A DNA stretch of 64,000 nt from Zonotrichia leucophrys gambelii. Lineage: Eukaryota > Chordata > Aves > Passeriformes > Passerellidae. The notes under the pieces were generated by a model, which made no database searches, was not told the origin of the DNA, and was given only the letters and a program-made list of their open reading frames with translations. Position numbers and translations under genes: made by a program. The DNA lies in the NCBI RefSeq assembly GCF_028769735.1, contig NW_026992302.1, forward strand, positions 62,001-126,000, written 5' to 3'. Below, one piece after another: positions 42,001-53,000 of the stretch. Positions within the stretch are counted from its first letter, which is position 1. Each line of letters begins with the position of its first letter.

Positions 42001-45000
42001 CCCTCCCAGTCCATCCCAGTTTATCCCAGTCCATCCCAGTTTACCCCAGTCCCTCCCAGTTTATCCCAGTCCCTCCCAGTCCATCCCAGTCCCTCCCAGT
42101 CCATCCCAGTCCCCTCCCAGTCCCTCCCAGTCCCTCCCAGTTTATCCCAGTTCATCCCAGTTCTCACCCTGGTTGCGGATGGGCTGTCCCAGTCCCTCCC
42201 AGTCCCTCCCAGTCCCTCCCAGTCCCATCCCAGTCCATCCCAGTTTATCCCAGTCTCACCCTGGTTGCAGATGGGCTGTCCCAGTCCCTCCCAGTCCCTC
42301 CCAGTCCCTCCCAGTCCTCCCAGTCCCTCCCAGTCCCTCCCAGTTTATCCCAGTCCCTCCCAGTCCCTCCCAGTCCCTCCCAGTCCCTCCCAGTTTATCC
42401 CAGTTTATCCCAGTCCCTCCCAGTTTATCCCAGTCCCTCCCAGTCCCTCCCAGTTTATCCCAGTCCATCCCAGCCCCTCCCAATCCCCTCCCAGTCCCTC
42501 CCAGTCCCTCCCAGTCCCTCCCAGTCCCTCCCAGTTTATCCCAGTTTATCCCAGTTTGTCCCAGTCTCACCCTGGTTGCGGATGGGCTGTCCCTGGCCCT
42601 GGCCCGGGCTCAGCGTCCCCAGGGCCACCAACAGAGCCACGGCCGCGACCTGGGGGGGGTTTGGGGCAAATTCGGGGGGGTTGGGGCAAATTCGGGGGGT
42701 TTGGGGCAAATTCGGGGGAATTTTGGGGAATTTTTGAGGAAATTTGGGGGAAATTTTGAGGAAATTTGGGGGGAAAATTTATGGGGGGATTTGGGGTTAA
42801 TTTTGCGGAAATTTGGGGGGTTTTGGGTCAATTTGGGGGAAATTTTGGGGGGAAATTTTGGGGGTTCCTGAAGGGAATTTTGGGGGGATTTTTGAGGATT
42901 TTGGGGGATTTTTGAGGAAATTTTGGGGGAATTTTGAGAGATTTTTGGGGGAATTCAGGAGGATTTTTGGGGAAATTTTGGGGGAATTTTGAGAGATTTT
43001 TGGGGAAATTTATGGGGGGATTTGGGGTTAATTTGAGTCAATTTGGGGGAAATTTCGAGGGTTCCTGAAGGGAATTTTGGGGGGATTTTTGAGGATTTTT
43101 TGGGGGAATATTGAGGAAATTTGGGGGAATTTTGAGAGATTTTAGGGGGAATTTTGAGAGATTTTGGGGGAAATTTATGGGGGGATTTGGGGTTAATTTG
43201 AGTCAATTTTGGGTGAAATTTGGGGGGAGATTTTGGGGGTTCCTGAAGGGAATTTTGGGGGAATTCAGGAGGATTTTTGAGGAAATTTGGGGGAAATTTT
43301 GAGAGATTTTGGGGGGAATTTTGAGAAATTTTTTGGGGAAATTTATGGGGGGATTTGGGGTTAATTTGAGTCAATTTGGGGAAATTTGGGGGGAAATTTT
43401 GGGGGTTCCTGAAGGGAATTTTGGGGGGAATTCTGGAGGATTTTGGGGGGATTTTTGAGGAAATTTGGGGGGAATTTTGAGAGATTTTTGGGGTAAATTT
43501 AGGGGGGGATTTGGGGTTAATTTGAGTCAATTTGGGGGAAATTTTGAAGGTTCCTGAAGGGAATTTTGGGGGGATTTTTGAGGAATTTTGGGGGAATTTT
43601 GAGAGATTTTTGGGGGAAATTTATGGGGGGATTTGGGGTTAATTTGAGTCAATTTTGGGGGAAATTTGGGGGGAAATTTTGGGGGTTCCTGAAGGGAATT
43701 TTGAGGGAATTCTGGAGAATTTTGGGGAATTTTGAGGAAATTTGGGGGAAATTTTGAGAGATTTTGGGGGAATTTTGAGAGATTTTCGGGGAAATTTATG
43801 GGGGGAATTGGGGTTAATTGGAGTCAATTTTGGAGAAATGTGGGGGGAGATTTTGGGGGTTCCTGAAGGGAATTTTGGGGGGAATTCTGGAGGATTTTTG
43901 AGAGATTTTTGGGGGAAATTTATGGGGGGATTTGGGGTTAATTTGGGGGAAATTTGGGGGGTTTTGGGTCAATTTGGGGGAAATTTGGGGGGAGATTTTG
44001 GGGGTTCCTGAAGGGAATTTTGGGGGGAATTCTGGAGGATTTTGGGGGATTTTTGAGGAAATTTGGGGGAATTTTGAGAGATTTTTGGGGGAAATTTATG
44101 GGGGGATTTGGGGTTAATTTGGGGAAAATTTGGGGGGTTCCTGAGGGGAATTTTGGGGGAATTCTGGAGGATTTTGGGGGGATTTTTGAGGAAATTTGGG
44201 GGGAATTTTGAGAGATTTTTGGGGGAAATTTATGGGGGGATTTGGGGTGAATTTGGAGGATTTTGGGGCCTTTTTTGGGTGGAATTTGGGGGCTTTTTTT
44301 GGGGTGAATTAGTGGGATTTTAGGTAATTTAGGAAGTTTTTTTGCGGGGGAATTTGGGATTAATTCGGGCGATTTTTGGGGGGTTTTTGGGATTAATTTG
44401 GAGAATTTTGGGGCCTTTTTGGGGGAATTTTGGGGGGTTTTTTTTGGGGTGAATTAGTGGGATTTTAGGTAATTTAGGGAAGCTTTTGGGGGGGAATTTG
44501 GGATTAATTCGGGGAATTTTTGGGGGGATTTTGGTTTTTTTTGGGGGGGAATTTGGTGGAATTTTGGGGCCTTTTTGGGGGAATTTTGTTTTTTTTTGGG
44601 GGGGTGAATTAGTGGGATTTTAGGTAATTCAGGAAGTTTTTTTGGAGGAAATTTGGGATTAATTCGGGGATTTTGGGGTGAATTTGGAGGATTTTGGGGC
44701 ATTTTTGGGGTTTTTTTTGGGGTGAATTAGTGGGATTTTAGGTAATTCAGGGAGTTTTTTTGGGGGGAATTTGGGATTAATTGGGGCTATTTTTGGGGTG
44801 GAATTTTGGGGCTTTTTTTGGGGTGAATTAATGGGATTTTAGGTAATTTTGGGGAAGTTTTTTTGGGGGGATTTTTGGGTGAATTTGGGGGATTTTGGGG
44901 CCTTTTTGGGGGGAATTTTGGGGTTTTTTTTGGGGTTAATTAGTGGGATTTTAGGTAATTTAGGGAAGTTTTTTTGGGGGGAATTTGGGATTAATTCGGG

Positions 45001-46335
45001 GGATTTTTGGGGGGATTTTGGGGTGAATTTGGAGAATTTTGGGGCCTTTTTGGTTTTTTTTTTTGGGTTAATTAGTGGGATTTTAGGTAATTCAGGGAGT
45101 TTTTTGGGGGGAATTTGGGATTAATTTGGGGGATTTTTGGGGCGATTTTGGTTTTTTTTTTGGGGTGAATTAGTGGGATTTTAGGTAATTTAGGGAAGTT
45201 TTTTTGGGGGGGAATTTGGGATTAATTCGGGCGATTTTTGGGGGGATTTTTGGGGGGAATTTCGGGGTTTTTGGGGTGAATTTGGAGGATTTTGGGGCCT
45301 TTTTTGGGGGAATTTTGGGGTTTTTTTTGGGGTGAATTAGTGGGATTTTAGGTAATTCAGGGAGTTTTTTTTAGGGGGAATTTGGGATTAATTCAGGGAT
45401 TTTTGGGGCGATTTTGGTTTTTTTTTTGGGGTGAATTAGTGGGATTTTAGGTAATTTAGGGAGTTTTTTTTGGGGGAGAATTTGGGATTAATTCGGGGGA
45501 TTTTTGGGGTGAATTTGGAGGATTTTGGGTGGAATTTTGGTTTTTTTTTTTTGGGGTGAATTAGTGGGATTTTAGGTAATTTAGGGAGTTTTTTGGGGGG
45601 GAATTTGGGATTAATTCGGGGGATTTTTGGGGGGATTTTGGGTTTTTTTTTGGGGTGAATTAGTGGGATTTTAGGTAATTCAGGAAGTTTTTTTGGGGGG
45701 AATTTGGGATTAATTCGGGGGATTTTGGGGGGGATTTTGGGGTGAATTTGGAGGATTTTGGGGGGAATTTTGGGTTTTTTTTGGGGTGAATTAGTGGGAT
45801 TTTAGGTAATTTAAGAAGTTTTTTTGGGGGGGAATTTGGGATTAATTTGGGCGATTTTTGGGGGGAATTTTGGGGTTGTTGGGGTAAATTTGGAGGATTT
45901 TGGGGCCTTTTTGGGGTTTTTTTTTGGGGGTGAATTAGTGGGATTTTAGGTAATTCAGGAAGTTTTTTTTGGGGGGAATTTGGGAATAATTCGGGGGATT
46001 TTTGGGGATTTTGGGGGTTTTTTTTGGGGGGTAAATTAGTGGGATTTTAGGTAATTCAGGAAGTTTTTTTGGAGGAAATTTGGGATTAATTCGGGGGATT
46101 TTTGGGGGTGAACCCGTGGGAACTCGAGGCGATTTTGGGCTGATTTCGGGACTTTTTCCGAGCTCAATTTTTGCCATTTTTTGCCATTTTTTTTCATTTT
46201 CCGGCCGGAATTTGGGCGGAATTTGAAGTTTCCCCCCTCCCAAACTTGGATTTTTTCCCGGGTTTGATTTTGGGTGAATTTTTGGGGTGAATTTGGGGGA
46301 TTTTGGGGCAATTTCGGGGGTCCCGTTACCTCCAT
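29809..46335 (-). CDS. MFAP4: MFAP4, microfibril-associated glycoprotein 4 (six exons)
   Basis: This secreted fibrinogen-like protein of elastic microfibrils binds collagen and elastic fibre proteins. The join on the minus strand is 46335-46330, 42649-42571, 38767-38607, 37756-37660, 34198-34016 and 30056-29809, 774 nt and 257 residues (human 255). All splice phases agree. There is a signal peptide ([18 protein letters not shown]), then [96 protein letters not shown], the calcium-site segment FDRDQD (about 190-195), [20 protein letters not shown] and a KIRRL end. N-glycosylation sequons are NGS and NNS. The human RGD is absent. Confidence 0.93.
30060..34010. repeat. ccaatggtcaaccttgac minisatellite, MFAP4 intron 5
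   Basis: Almost 4 kb of 10-12 bp ttgaccaccat units, with a longer recurring block cccaatggtcaaccttgac every 30-90 bp. The block contains a CCAAT core and GGTCA/TGACC half sites in both orientations. Periodic tgcctcagtttcccc blocks mark larger higher-order units. Confidence 0.92.
34016..34198 (-). CDS. MFAP4: MFAP4 exon 5
   Basis: It encodes (G)[39 protein letters not shown] and [20 protein letters not shown] then A(G). The acceptor CAG is at 34201-34199 and the donor GTGAG at 34015-34011. The acceptor half is copied about sixteen times to the right. Confidence 0.95.
34199..36815 (-). repeat. ggtcactcagg minisatellite with about sixteen MFAP4 exon 5 acceptor halves
   Basis: The short unit is ggtcactcaggg (11-12 bp). 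Every 80-250 bp there is a copy of the exon 5 acceptor edge (agcagggccaggctctgcag plus gcctggggggtcagagg), mostly also with the ggcctggagggtc codons. Copies begin near 34308, 34437, 34515, 34595, 34957, 35048, 35181, 35330, 35443, 35572, 35667, 35817, 35993, 36237, 36332, 36420 and 36547 (three are shorter). Confidence 0.93.
36816..37652 (-). repeat. tactggttta minisatellite with two MFAP4 exon 4 donor halves
   Basis: A 10-bp unit tactggttta/tactggtcca alternates with tttctatggatttctatggg blocks. Two copies of the exon 4 donor edge (gtacccagccagtactcgcc) lie near 37103-37150 and 37483-37530. Confidence 0.93.
37660..37756 (-). CDS. MFAP4: MFAP4 exon 4
   Basis: It encodes [20 protein letters not shown] then [12 protein letters not shown](G), almost identical to human MFAP4. 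The acceptor CAG is at 37759-37757 and the donor GTACGG at 37659-37654. Two further donor-half copies lie to the left (about 37103-37150 and 37483-37530). Confidence 0.95.
37760..38230. repeat. ggtgggggaggggcaatcc repeat, MFAP4 intron 3
   Basis: G-rich 30-45 bp units of the type gggtgggggaggggcaat. No exon is seen. The G-runs suggest G-quadruplex potential on the plus strand. Confidence 0.85.
38231..38600 (-). repeat. MFAP4 exon 3 donor-half repeat with ETS-like CCGGAAGTG
   Basis: Copies of the exon 3 donor edge (ccggtaccgtccacacgtgc and cctcggtg) begin near 38251, 38366, 38441 and 38531. The first extends 60 nt into the exon. Between them ccccacttccggtact recurs; CACTTCCGG occurs about nine times. 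Confidence 0.9.
38607..38767 (-). CDS. MFAP4: MFAP4 exon 3 (start of fibrinogen-like domain)
   Basis: It encodes (A)[39 protein letters not shown] and [14 protein letters not shown]. The acceptor CAG is at 38770-38768 and the donor GTACCGG at 38606-38600. The donor edge is copied several times to the left. Confidence 0.92.
38770..42565. repeat. 3.8 kb tcccagttca/tcccagtccc decamer array, MFAP4 intron 2
   Basis: A nearly pure 10-bp unit runs to 42565, with the variants tcccagttca, ttcgtcccag, tttatcccag and tccctcccag. Five extra exon 2 donor edges (ctcaccctggttgcggatgg) are at about 40549, 41497, 41798, 42163 and 42255. Stop-free frames of up to 1218 codons result from the repeat. Confidence 0.94.
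42571..42649 (-). CDS. MFAP4: MFAP4 exon 2 (signal peptide)
   Basis: The acceptor CAG is at 42652-42650 and the donor GTGAG at 42570-42566. It encodes [20 protein letters not shown] then QPIRNQ: a hydrophobic signal core followed by a short linker. The donor edge is copied five more times in the intron to its left. Confidence 0.9.
42655..44240. repeat. ggttcctgaagggaattttg tandem repeat, MFAP4 intron 1
   Basis: About nine units of 150-200 bp share ggttcctgaagggaattttg, ggattttgggggatttttg, aattttgagagatttttggg and aaatttatggggggatttgg. Confidence 0.9.
44241..46110. repeat. gtgaattagtgggattttag tandem repeat, MFAP4 intron 1
   Basis: About fourteen units of 90-170 bp share gtgaattagtgggattttag, gtaatttagggaagtttttt and gggaatttgggattaattcg. 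No exon is seen. Confidence 0.9.
46330..46335 (-). CDS. MFAP4: MFAP4 exon 1 (Met-Glu only)
   Basis: GCC-ATG-GAG/GTAACG: only two codons precede the donor at 46329-46325. This fits the phase 0 acceptor of exon 2, which has no start codon of its own. Human MFAP4 likewise begins with a very short coding first exon (from memory). It is the only suitable candidate upstream. Confidence 0.7.
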
Positions 46336-46490
46336 GGCTCCGGAGCGGCTCCGAATCCGGGCTGGGGGGGGGAGGGGAGATCGGGGGCCCCTTTTGGGGG
46401 AGGGACCCCCGGCCCTGCCCTTTTTTGGGAGAAAAATCCCAAAATCCGCCCTTTTATCCCTCCGGAAAAAAAAAAGAGACAAACCGCCAT
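46336..46490 (-). promoter_or_regulatory. MFAP4 5' UTR and proximal promoter
   Basis: A GC-rich segment upstream of the MFAP4 ATG, bounded by AT-rich DNA at about 46490 with TATA-like words on the minus strand (aataaataaaataatg). The TSS is not determinable from sequence. Confidence 0.4.
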
Positions 46491-47350
46491 TTTTTTTCAT
46501 TATTTTATTTATTTTTTAAAATGATTTTTTTTTATTTTTTCATTATTTTTTATTGTTTTTTAAATGATTTTTTATTATTTTTTTATTATTTTTAAAATGA
46601 TTTTTTATTGTTTTTAATGTCATTTTTTATTATTTTGTATTATTTTAAAAATGATTTTTTGTTTTTTTAATGTCGTCTTTTATTTTTTTATTATTTTTAA
46701 AAATGATTTTTAATTATTTTTAATGTCATTTTTTACTATTTTTAATGTCATTTTAAATTATTTTTTTAAAATGATTTTTTCACTATTTTTTTTCCTCATT
46801 TTTCTTCTTTTCTCCCTTCCCTTTCCCAGATTTTCCCCATTTCCCCCCAGATTTTTCCCGATTTTTGCCTTTTTTAAAGGAAAAACAGCCCCGACCCCGC
46901 CCTCCGAGACAACCCCACCCTTCCGTGTTGTTTTAAGGGAATAAACCCAAAAATTTCCTTTTTTTTAAAGGAAAAACAGGAAAAAAAAATCCAGAATTTG
47001 TGGGTTTTTTACCGGATTTTGACTTTTTAATAAAACGCCATCCTTGACTCCGCGTGTTTAACGGAAAAAACTGAATTCTGCCGGTTATAGGGAGAAATCC
47101 TCGAATTGTGCCAGTTCATAATCCTTAATTTTGTTTATTTGTACGAAAAATTCCTTTTGCCTTCCCTCATCTGTGGAGTAATCCTCCCCCAAATTTCGCC
47201 TCTTTACAAGAAAACCAGAATATCCCCGCCCCCACAGGGAACCCACCCAATTCCCGCCCCTTTGGTGTGGAAACGCCCCGAATTCCACGTTTTTATCGTG
47301 GAAAAAAACCCCGAAATTCGCATTTTTTTGGGTTAAAAACCTTCGGTTAT
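46491..47350. other. AT-rich spacer between MFAP4 and SRRM2
   Basis: 46491-46790 is a simple ttttttattatttttaaaat repeat. 46850-47340 is more complex and holds degenerate units with gttttaaggg/tttaaaggaaaaac words. No gene or RNA is recognised. Confidence 0.7.
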
Positions 47351-47399
47351 TCCTCGCCCCCCCCTAGCGGCTCGGATGACTCCGCTGAGGGCGGCGGGT

Positions 47400-47780
47400 T
47401 GTAGCTGTCACAAGATGGCGGCCGCGCGCTGTGCATGCCGGGAGTTGTAGTCCAACCCTCATTATTAATTTATTAACGGAGCCGCTAAATGACTACAACT
47501 CCCAGCGCGCATCGCGCCGCAGCATAGGCAGAAGATGGCGGCGCCCCGCGGTGCACGCCGGGAGCTGCAGTCCTCACCCGCTGCCGTTAACGGAAGGGGC
47601 GGAGCTAACGGACTACCAACCCCATCACCCCCCGCGCTCGCGCATGCGCTCGCAGCGGAAGTGGAGGCGGGGGCGCGCGTGGCGTCGCCTCAGCGTCGGC
47701 TCCGCTCGGCGGCGAGGCCGCGTAGGGATCGCGAGGGTTCTGTCGCGATAGAGCGGAGCTGTCGGCGATAGAGGAACAGG
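47400..47780 (+). promoter_or_regulatory. SRRM2 CpG promoter with a duplicated YY1/ZNF143 module
   Basis: Two modules exactly 120 bp apart each contain aagatggcgg (YY1-type, 47412 and 47532) and a ZNF143-type element (gcatgccgggagttgtagt at 47433-47451; gcacgccgggagctgcagt at 47553-47571). A third ZNF143 element lies in opposite orientation at 47492-47510 (actacaactcccagcgcgc). An NRF1 palindrome gcgcatgcgc is near 47640, with an ETS-like gcggaagtgg just after. No TATA box is seen. Confidence 0.75.
47650..47779 (+). other. SRRM2: Probable SRRM2 non-coding exon 1
   Basis: A CpG-rich leader ends gaggaacag followed by GTGAGG at 47780. Coding exon 2 starts with seven untranslated bases and the ATG, so an upstream untranslated exon is required. 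The 5' end is approximate. Confidence 0.65.
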
Positions 47781-49770
47781 TGAGGATCGGGAGGAACACG
47801 GGGGGAGCGTCCTGGGGGGTATCGGGGGGCGGTGGAACGAGGAGGGGGGAGGGGCGAGGCCCGCGCGGCCTTGGCGGGATCGTGAGGGGGGAAGGGCGGG
47901 GTGGCGTGAGGGGAGGGGGGGGGGAAACGGGGTTGGGGTGAAAAATGAGTTAAAATAAACTCGGTTTTAGTAAAAAATGAAAGTTTGGGAAGGGGGACTG
48001 GGGGTAAAATTGGGGTTTGGGGGCAAAACGGAGGCGTGAGGGGAAAAAACGGGAGGTTGGGGTGGAAGAGGAAAAAAGGAAATGTGAGGTAAAAAGGGGA
48101 AATTTAAAGTTAAAAGGGGAAGGTTGGGGTGTAAAAAAAGAGTTTTGAGGGGGAAAATGAAAGTTTAGGGGGAGGAAAAGGTGTGAGGGGGAAAAAGAAA
48201 GTTCCGGGTGAAAAAGGGAAGGTTTCGGTTAAAAAGAAGTTTTGGGGGAAATTCTGATTTTTTTGAGGGGGAAAAGTTGAGATCGGCCGAGTTGTGAGGG
48301 GAAAAATGGGTTTTTAAGGAAAAAAAATGGGATTTTGGGTGAAAATAAGAAAATTTTGGGGCACGGGAGGAGAAAATGAAAGTTTGGAGTTGAAAAGAGA
48401 TTATTGAAGGTCGTGAGGGGATAAAATGGGATTTGGGGTTAAAAATGGGGATTTTGGGGTTTGTGAGGGGAAAATGGGAATTTTTGAAGGAAAAAGAGGA
48501 ATTTCTGAGGGGAAAATGGGAATTTTTGAGGGGAAAATGGGAATTTTTGAGGGAAAAAAAGGAATTTTTGAGGGGAAAATTGAGATTTTTAGGGGGTTTG
48601 TGAGGGGAAAAGCGGAATTTGTGTTAAAATCAGGATTTTGGGCTTTGTGAGGGGAAAGTTGGGAGTTCGGGGAGTTTTGAGGGGAAAATGGGAATTTTTG
48701 AGGGAAAAAAAGGAATTTCTGAGGGGAAAATGGGAATTTCTGAGGGAAAATTGGGATTTCTGAGGGAAAAATTGGAATTTTTGAGGGGAAAATGGGAATT
48801 TCTGAGGGGAAAAAGGAATTTTTGAGGGAAAATTGGAATTTCTGAGGGGAAAATTGGAATTTTTGAGGGGAAAATGGGGATTTTTGAGGGGAAAATTGGG
48901 ATATTTAGGGGGTTTGTGAGGGGAAAAGCGGAATTTGGGTTAAAATCAGGATTTTGGGCTTCGTGAGGGGAAAGTTGGGAGTTCCGGGAGTTTTGAGGGG
49001 AAAATGGGAATTTCTGAGGGAAAATTGGAATTTTTGAGGGAAAACTGGGATTTTTGAGGGGAAAATGGGAATTTTTGAGGGGAAAAATTGGAATTTCTGA
49101 GGGGAAAATTGGGATTTTTGAGGGGAAAATGGGAATTTTTGAAGGAAAAAAAGGAATTTTTGAGGGGGAAATTTGGGATTTTTGGGGGTTTTGTGAGGGG
49201 AAAAATGGAATTTGGGGTTTTTTAAAATCGGATTTTGGGGTTTGTGAGGGAAAGTTGGGAGTTCGGGAGTTTTGAGGGGGAAAAGGGAATTTCTGAGGAG
49301 AAAAGGAATTTTGAGGGAAATTGGGATTTTTGAGGGGAAAAAGGGAATTTCTGAGGGGAAAAATGGGATTTTTGAGGGGAAAATGGGGATTTCTGAGGGG
49401 AAAATGGGAATTTTTGAGGGAAAAAATGGGAATTTTTGAGGGGAAAATTGGGATTTTTAGGGGGTTTTGTGAGGGGAAAAGCGGAATTTGGGTTAAAATC
49501 AGGATTTTGGGGTTTGTGAGGGGGAAAGTTGGGAGTTCGGGGAGTTTTGAGGGGAAAATGGGAATTTTTGAGGGGAAAATTGGGATTTTTTGAGGGGAAA
49601 AAAAGGAATTTTTGAGGGGAAAATTGGAATTTCTGAGGGAAAATTGGGATTTCTGAGGGGAAAATGGGATTTTTGAGGGGAAAATTGGGATTTCTGAGGG
49701 GAAAATTGGGATTTTTGAGGGGAAAATTGGAATTTCTGAGGGAAAAAAGGAATTTTTGAGGGGAAAATTG
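47781..49770. repeat. tgaggggaaaatgggaattt minisatellite, SRRM2 intron 1
   Basis: After a G-rich start (47800-47940), 18-22 bp units of tgaggggaaaatgggaattt type dominate. They are grouped into larger units of about 330 bp marked by cggaatttgggttaaaatca and gggagttcggggagttttga. No exon is seen. Confidence 0.9.
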
Positions 49771-52700
49771 GCACAGGGATCTCAGGGATTTGGGGCTATA
49801 GGAACAAGGGGATTTCAGGGATTTGGGGCTATAGGGACAAGGGGATTTCAGGGATTTTTGGCACAGGGATTTCAGGGATTTGGGGCTATAGGAACACGGG
49901 GATTTCAGGGATTTGGGGCTGTGGGATTTCAGGGATTTTTGGCACAGGGATTTCAGGGATTTGGGGCTATAGGAACAAGGGGATTTCAGGGATTTTTGGC
50001 ACAGGGATCTCAGGGATTTGGGTCTATGGGATTTCAGGGATTTGGGGCTGTAGGAACAAGGGGATTTCAGGGATTTGGGGCTGTGGGATTTCAGGGATTT
50101 TTGGCACAGGGATCTCAGGGATTTGGGATTATAGGAGTGAGGGGATTTCAGGGATTTGGGGCTATAGGAACAAGGGAATCTCAGGGATTTTTGGCACAGG
50201 GATCTCAGGGATTTGGGTCTTTGGGATCTCAGGGATTTGGGGCTACAGAAACAAGGGGATTTGAGGGATTTGGGTCTTTGGGATTTCAGGGGTTTGGGGC
50301 TATAGGAACAGGGGATTTAAGGGATTTTGAGCTACAGAAACAAGGGAATTTCAGGGATTTTTTGCACAGGGATTTCAGGGATTTGGGGCTATAGGAACAC
50401 GGGGATCTCAGGGATTTGGGGCTGGGGGCTCTGGGGGATTTGGGGGGCCCTGACCGCCCCGTTCCCAGCGCTGGGATGTACAATGGGATCGGGGGATTTG
50501 GGGCTATAGGAACACGGGGATTTGGGTCTATGGGATTTCAGGGATTTGGGGCTATAGGAACACGGGGATTTCAGGGATTTGGGGCTATGGGGTCAGGGGG
50601 ATTTGGGGCGGGGGTCTCTGGGGTTTCTGGGGGATTTGGGGGGCCCTGACCGCCCCGTTCCCAGCGCTGGGATGTACAATGGGATCGGGGGATTTGGGTC
50701 TGTGGGATCTCAGGAATTTTGGGCTATAGGGACAAGGCGATTTCAGGGATTTTGGCACAGGGATCTCAAGGATTTGGGTCTATGGGATTTCAGGGATTTG
50801 GGGCTATGGGGTCAGGGGGATTTGGGGCACAGGGTCAGGGGTTCCTGGGGATTTGGGGGGCCCTGACCGCCCGTTCCCAGCGCTGGGATGTACAATGGGA
50901 TCGGGGGGTTTGGGTCTATGGGATTTCAGGAATTTTGAGCTATAGGAACACGGGGATTTGGGGCTATGGGGTCAGGGGATTTGGGGCTATAGGAACACGG
51001 GGATTTGGGGCACAGGGATTTCAGGGATTTGGGGCTGGGGTCTCTGGGGGATTTGGGGGGCCCTGACCGCCCCGTTCCCAGCGCTGGGATGTACAATGGG
51101 ATCGGGGGATTTGGGGCTGTAGGAACACGGGGATTTCAGGGATTTTTGGCACAGGGATTTCAGGGATTTGGGGCTGTAGGAACACGGGGATTTGGGGCTC
51201 TGGGGTCAGGGGGTTTGGGTCTATGGGATTTCAGGGATTTGGGGCTATGGGGTCAGGGGGCTCTGGGGGATTTGGGGGATTTGGGGGGCCCTGACCGCCC
51301 CGTTCCCAGCGCTGGGATGTACAATGGGATCGGGAGATCTGGGGCACAGGGATTTCAGGGATCTCAGGGATTTGGGGCTGTAGGAACACGGGGATTTTTG
51401 GCACAGGGATTTCAGGGATTTGGGGCTGGGGTCTCTGGGGTTTCTGGGGGATTTGGGGGGCCCTGACCGCCCCGTTCCCAGCGCTGGGATGTACAATGGG
51501 ATCGGGGGATTTGGGGCTATGGGAACACGGGGATCTCAGGGATTTGGGGCTATAGGAACACGGGGATTTCAGGGATTTGGGGTTATAGGAATGGGGGGAT
51601 TTTTGGCACAGGGATCTCAGGGATTTCAGGGATTTGGGGCTGGGGTCTCTGGGGGATTTGGGGGGCCCTGACCGCCCCGTTCCCAGCGCTGGGATGTACA
51701 ATGGGATCAGGGATTTGGGGCTATGGGAATGGGGGAATCTCAGGGATTTTTGGCACAGGGATCTCAGGGATCTCAGGGATTTGGGGCTGGGGGCTCTGGG
51801 GGATTTGGGGCACAGGGTCAGGGATTTGGGGGGCCCTGACCGCCCGTTCCCAGCGCTGGGATGTACAATGGGATCGGGGGATTTGGGGCTATGGGAACAC
51901 GGGGATTTCAGGGATTTTGGGCTATAGGAATGAGGGGATTTCAGGGATTTGGGGCTATGGGATTTCAGGGATTTGGGGCTATAGGAACAAGGGGATTTCA
52001 GGGATTTTGGGCCTATAGGAACAGGGGAATTTGGGGGTATAGGAGTGAGGGGATTTCAGGGATTTGGGGCTATAGGAATGAGGGAATTTCAGGGATTTTT
52101 GGCACAGGGATTTCAGGGATTTGGGGCTGTAGGAACGAGGGGATTTCAGGGATTTTGGGTTATAGGGTCAGGGGCATTTTGGGCTATAGGGACAAGGGGA
52201 TTTCAGGGATTTGGGGTTATAGGAATGGGGGGATTTGGGGGTATAGGAACACGGGGATTTCAGGGATTTGGGGCTGTGGGAACGAGGGGATTTCAGGGAT
52301 TTGGGGCTACAGAAACAAAGGAATTTCAGGGATTTTTGGCACAGGGATTTGGGGCTATGGGCTCAGGGGGATTTGGGTCTATAGGGTCAGGGGTCTCTGG
52401 GGTTTCTGGGGGATTTGGGGGGCCCTGACCACCCCGTTCCCAGCGCTGGGATGTACAATGGGATCGGGGGATTTGGGGCTATAGGAACAGGGGGATTTGG
52501 GGCTATGGGGTCAGGGGGATTTGGGGCTATGGGATCAGGGGATTTGGGGGATTTGGGGGGCCCTGACCGCCCCGTTCCCAGCGCTGGGATGTACAATGGG
52601 ATCAGGGGGATTTGGGGCTATAGGAACACGGGGATTTCAGGGATTTGGGGCTACAGAAACAAGGGAATCTCAGGGATTTTTGGCAGGGGGATTTCAGGGA

Positions 52701-53000
52701 TTTGGGGCTGGGGTCTCTGGGGGATTTGGGGGATTTGGGGGGCCCTGACTGCCCCGTTCCCAGCGCTGGGATGTACAATGGGATCGGGCTGTAGGAATGG
52801 GGGGATCTCAGGGATTTGGGGCTACAGGAACACGGGGATTTCAGGGATTTGGGACCCTGGGATCTTGGGGATTTGGGGCTGTAGGAATGGGGGGATTTCA
52901 GGGATTTGGGTCTATGGGATCTCAGGGATTTCAGGGATTTGGGGCTGGGGGCTCTGGGGGATTTGGGGGATTTGGGGGGCCCTGACCGCCCCGTTCCCAG
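49771..53000 (+). repeat. gggatttcagggatttgggg minisatellite with eleven extra SRRM2 start-codon edges
   Basis: The base unit is about 20-35 bp: gggatttcagggatttgggg with gctataggaacacgg. Copies of the exon 2 edge (ccctgaccgccccgttccca plus gcgctgggATGTACAATGGG) have ATGs at 50476, 50672, 50888, 51089, 51317, 51489, 51694, 51861, 52451, 52589 and 52771. The true start is at 53008. Confidence 0.95.

Noticed and set aside
39103..42759. Open frame of 1218 codons and a parallel one of 824 codons (PVPPSPSQ repeats)
   Set aside because: A product of the tcccagtccc decamer array in MFAP4 intron 2. Several frames are open at once and no conserved domain is present.
46491..47350. Small gene or ncRNA between MFAP4 and SRRM2
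   Set aside because: Only AT-rich simple repeats and degenerate tttaaaggaaaaac units are seen. There is no conserved frame or recognisable RNA fold.
49756..52484. Collagen-like GFQGFGAIGTRG open frames in SRRM2 intron 1
   Set aside because: The Gly periodicity comes from gggatttcagggatttgggg units and not from a Gly-X-Y gene. Frames shift between units.
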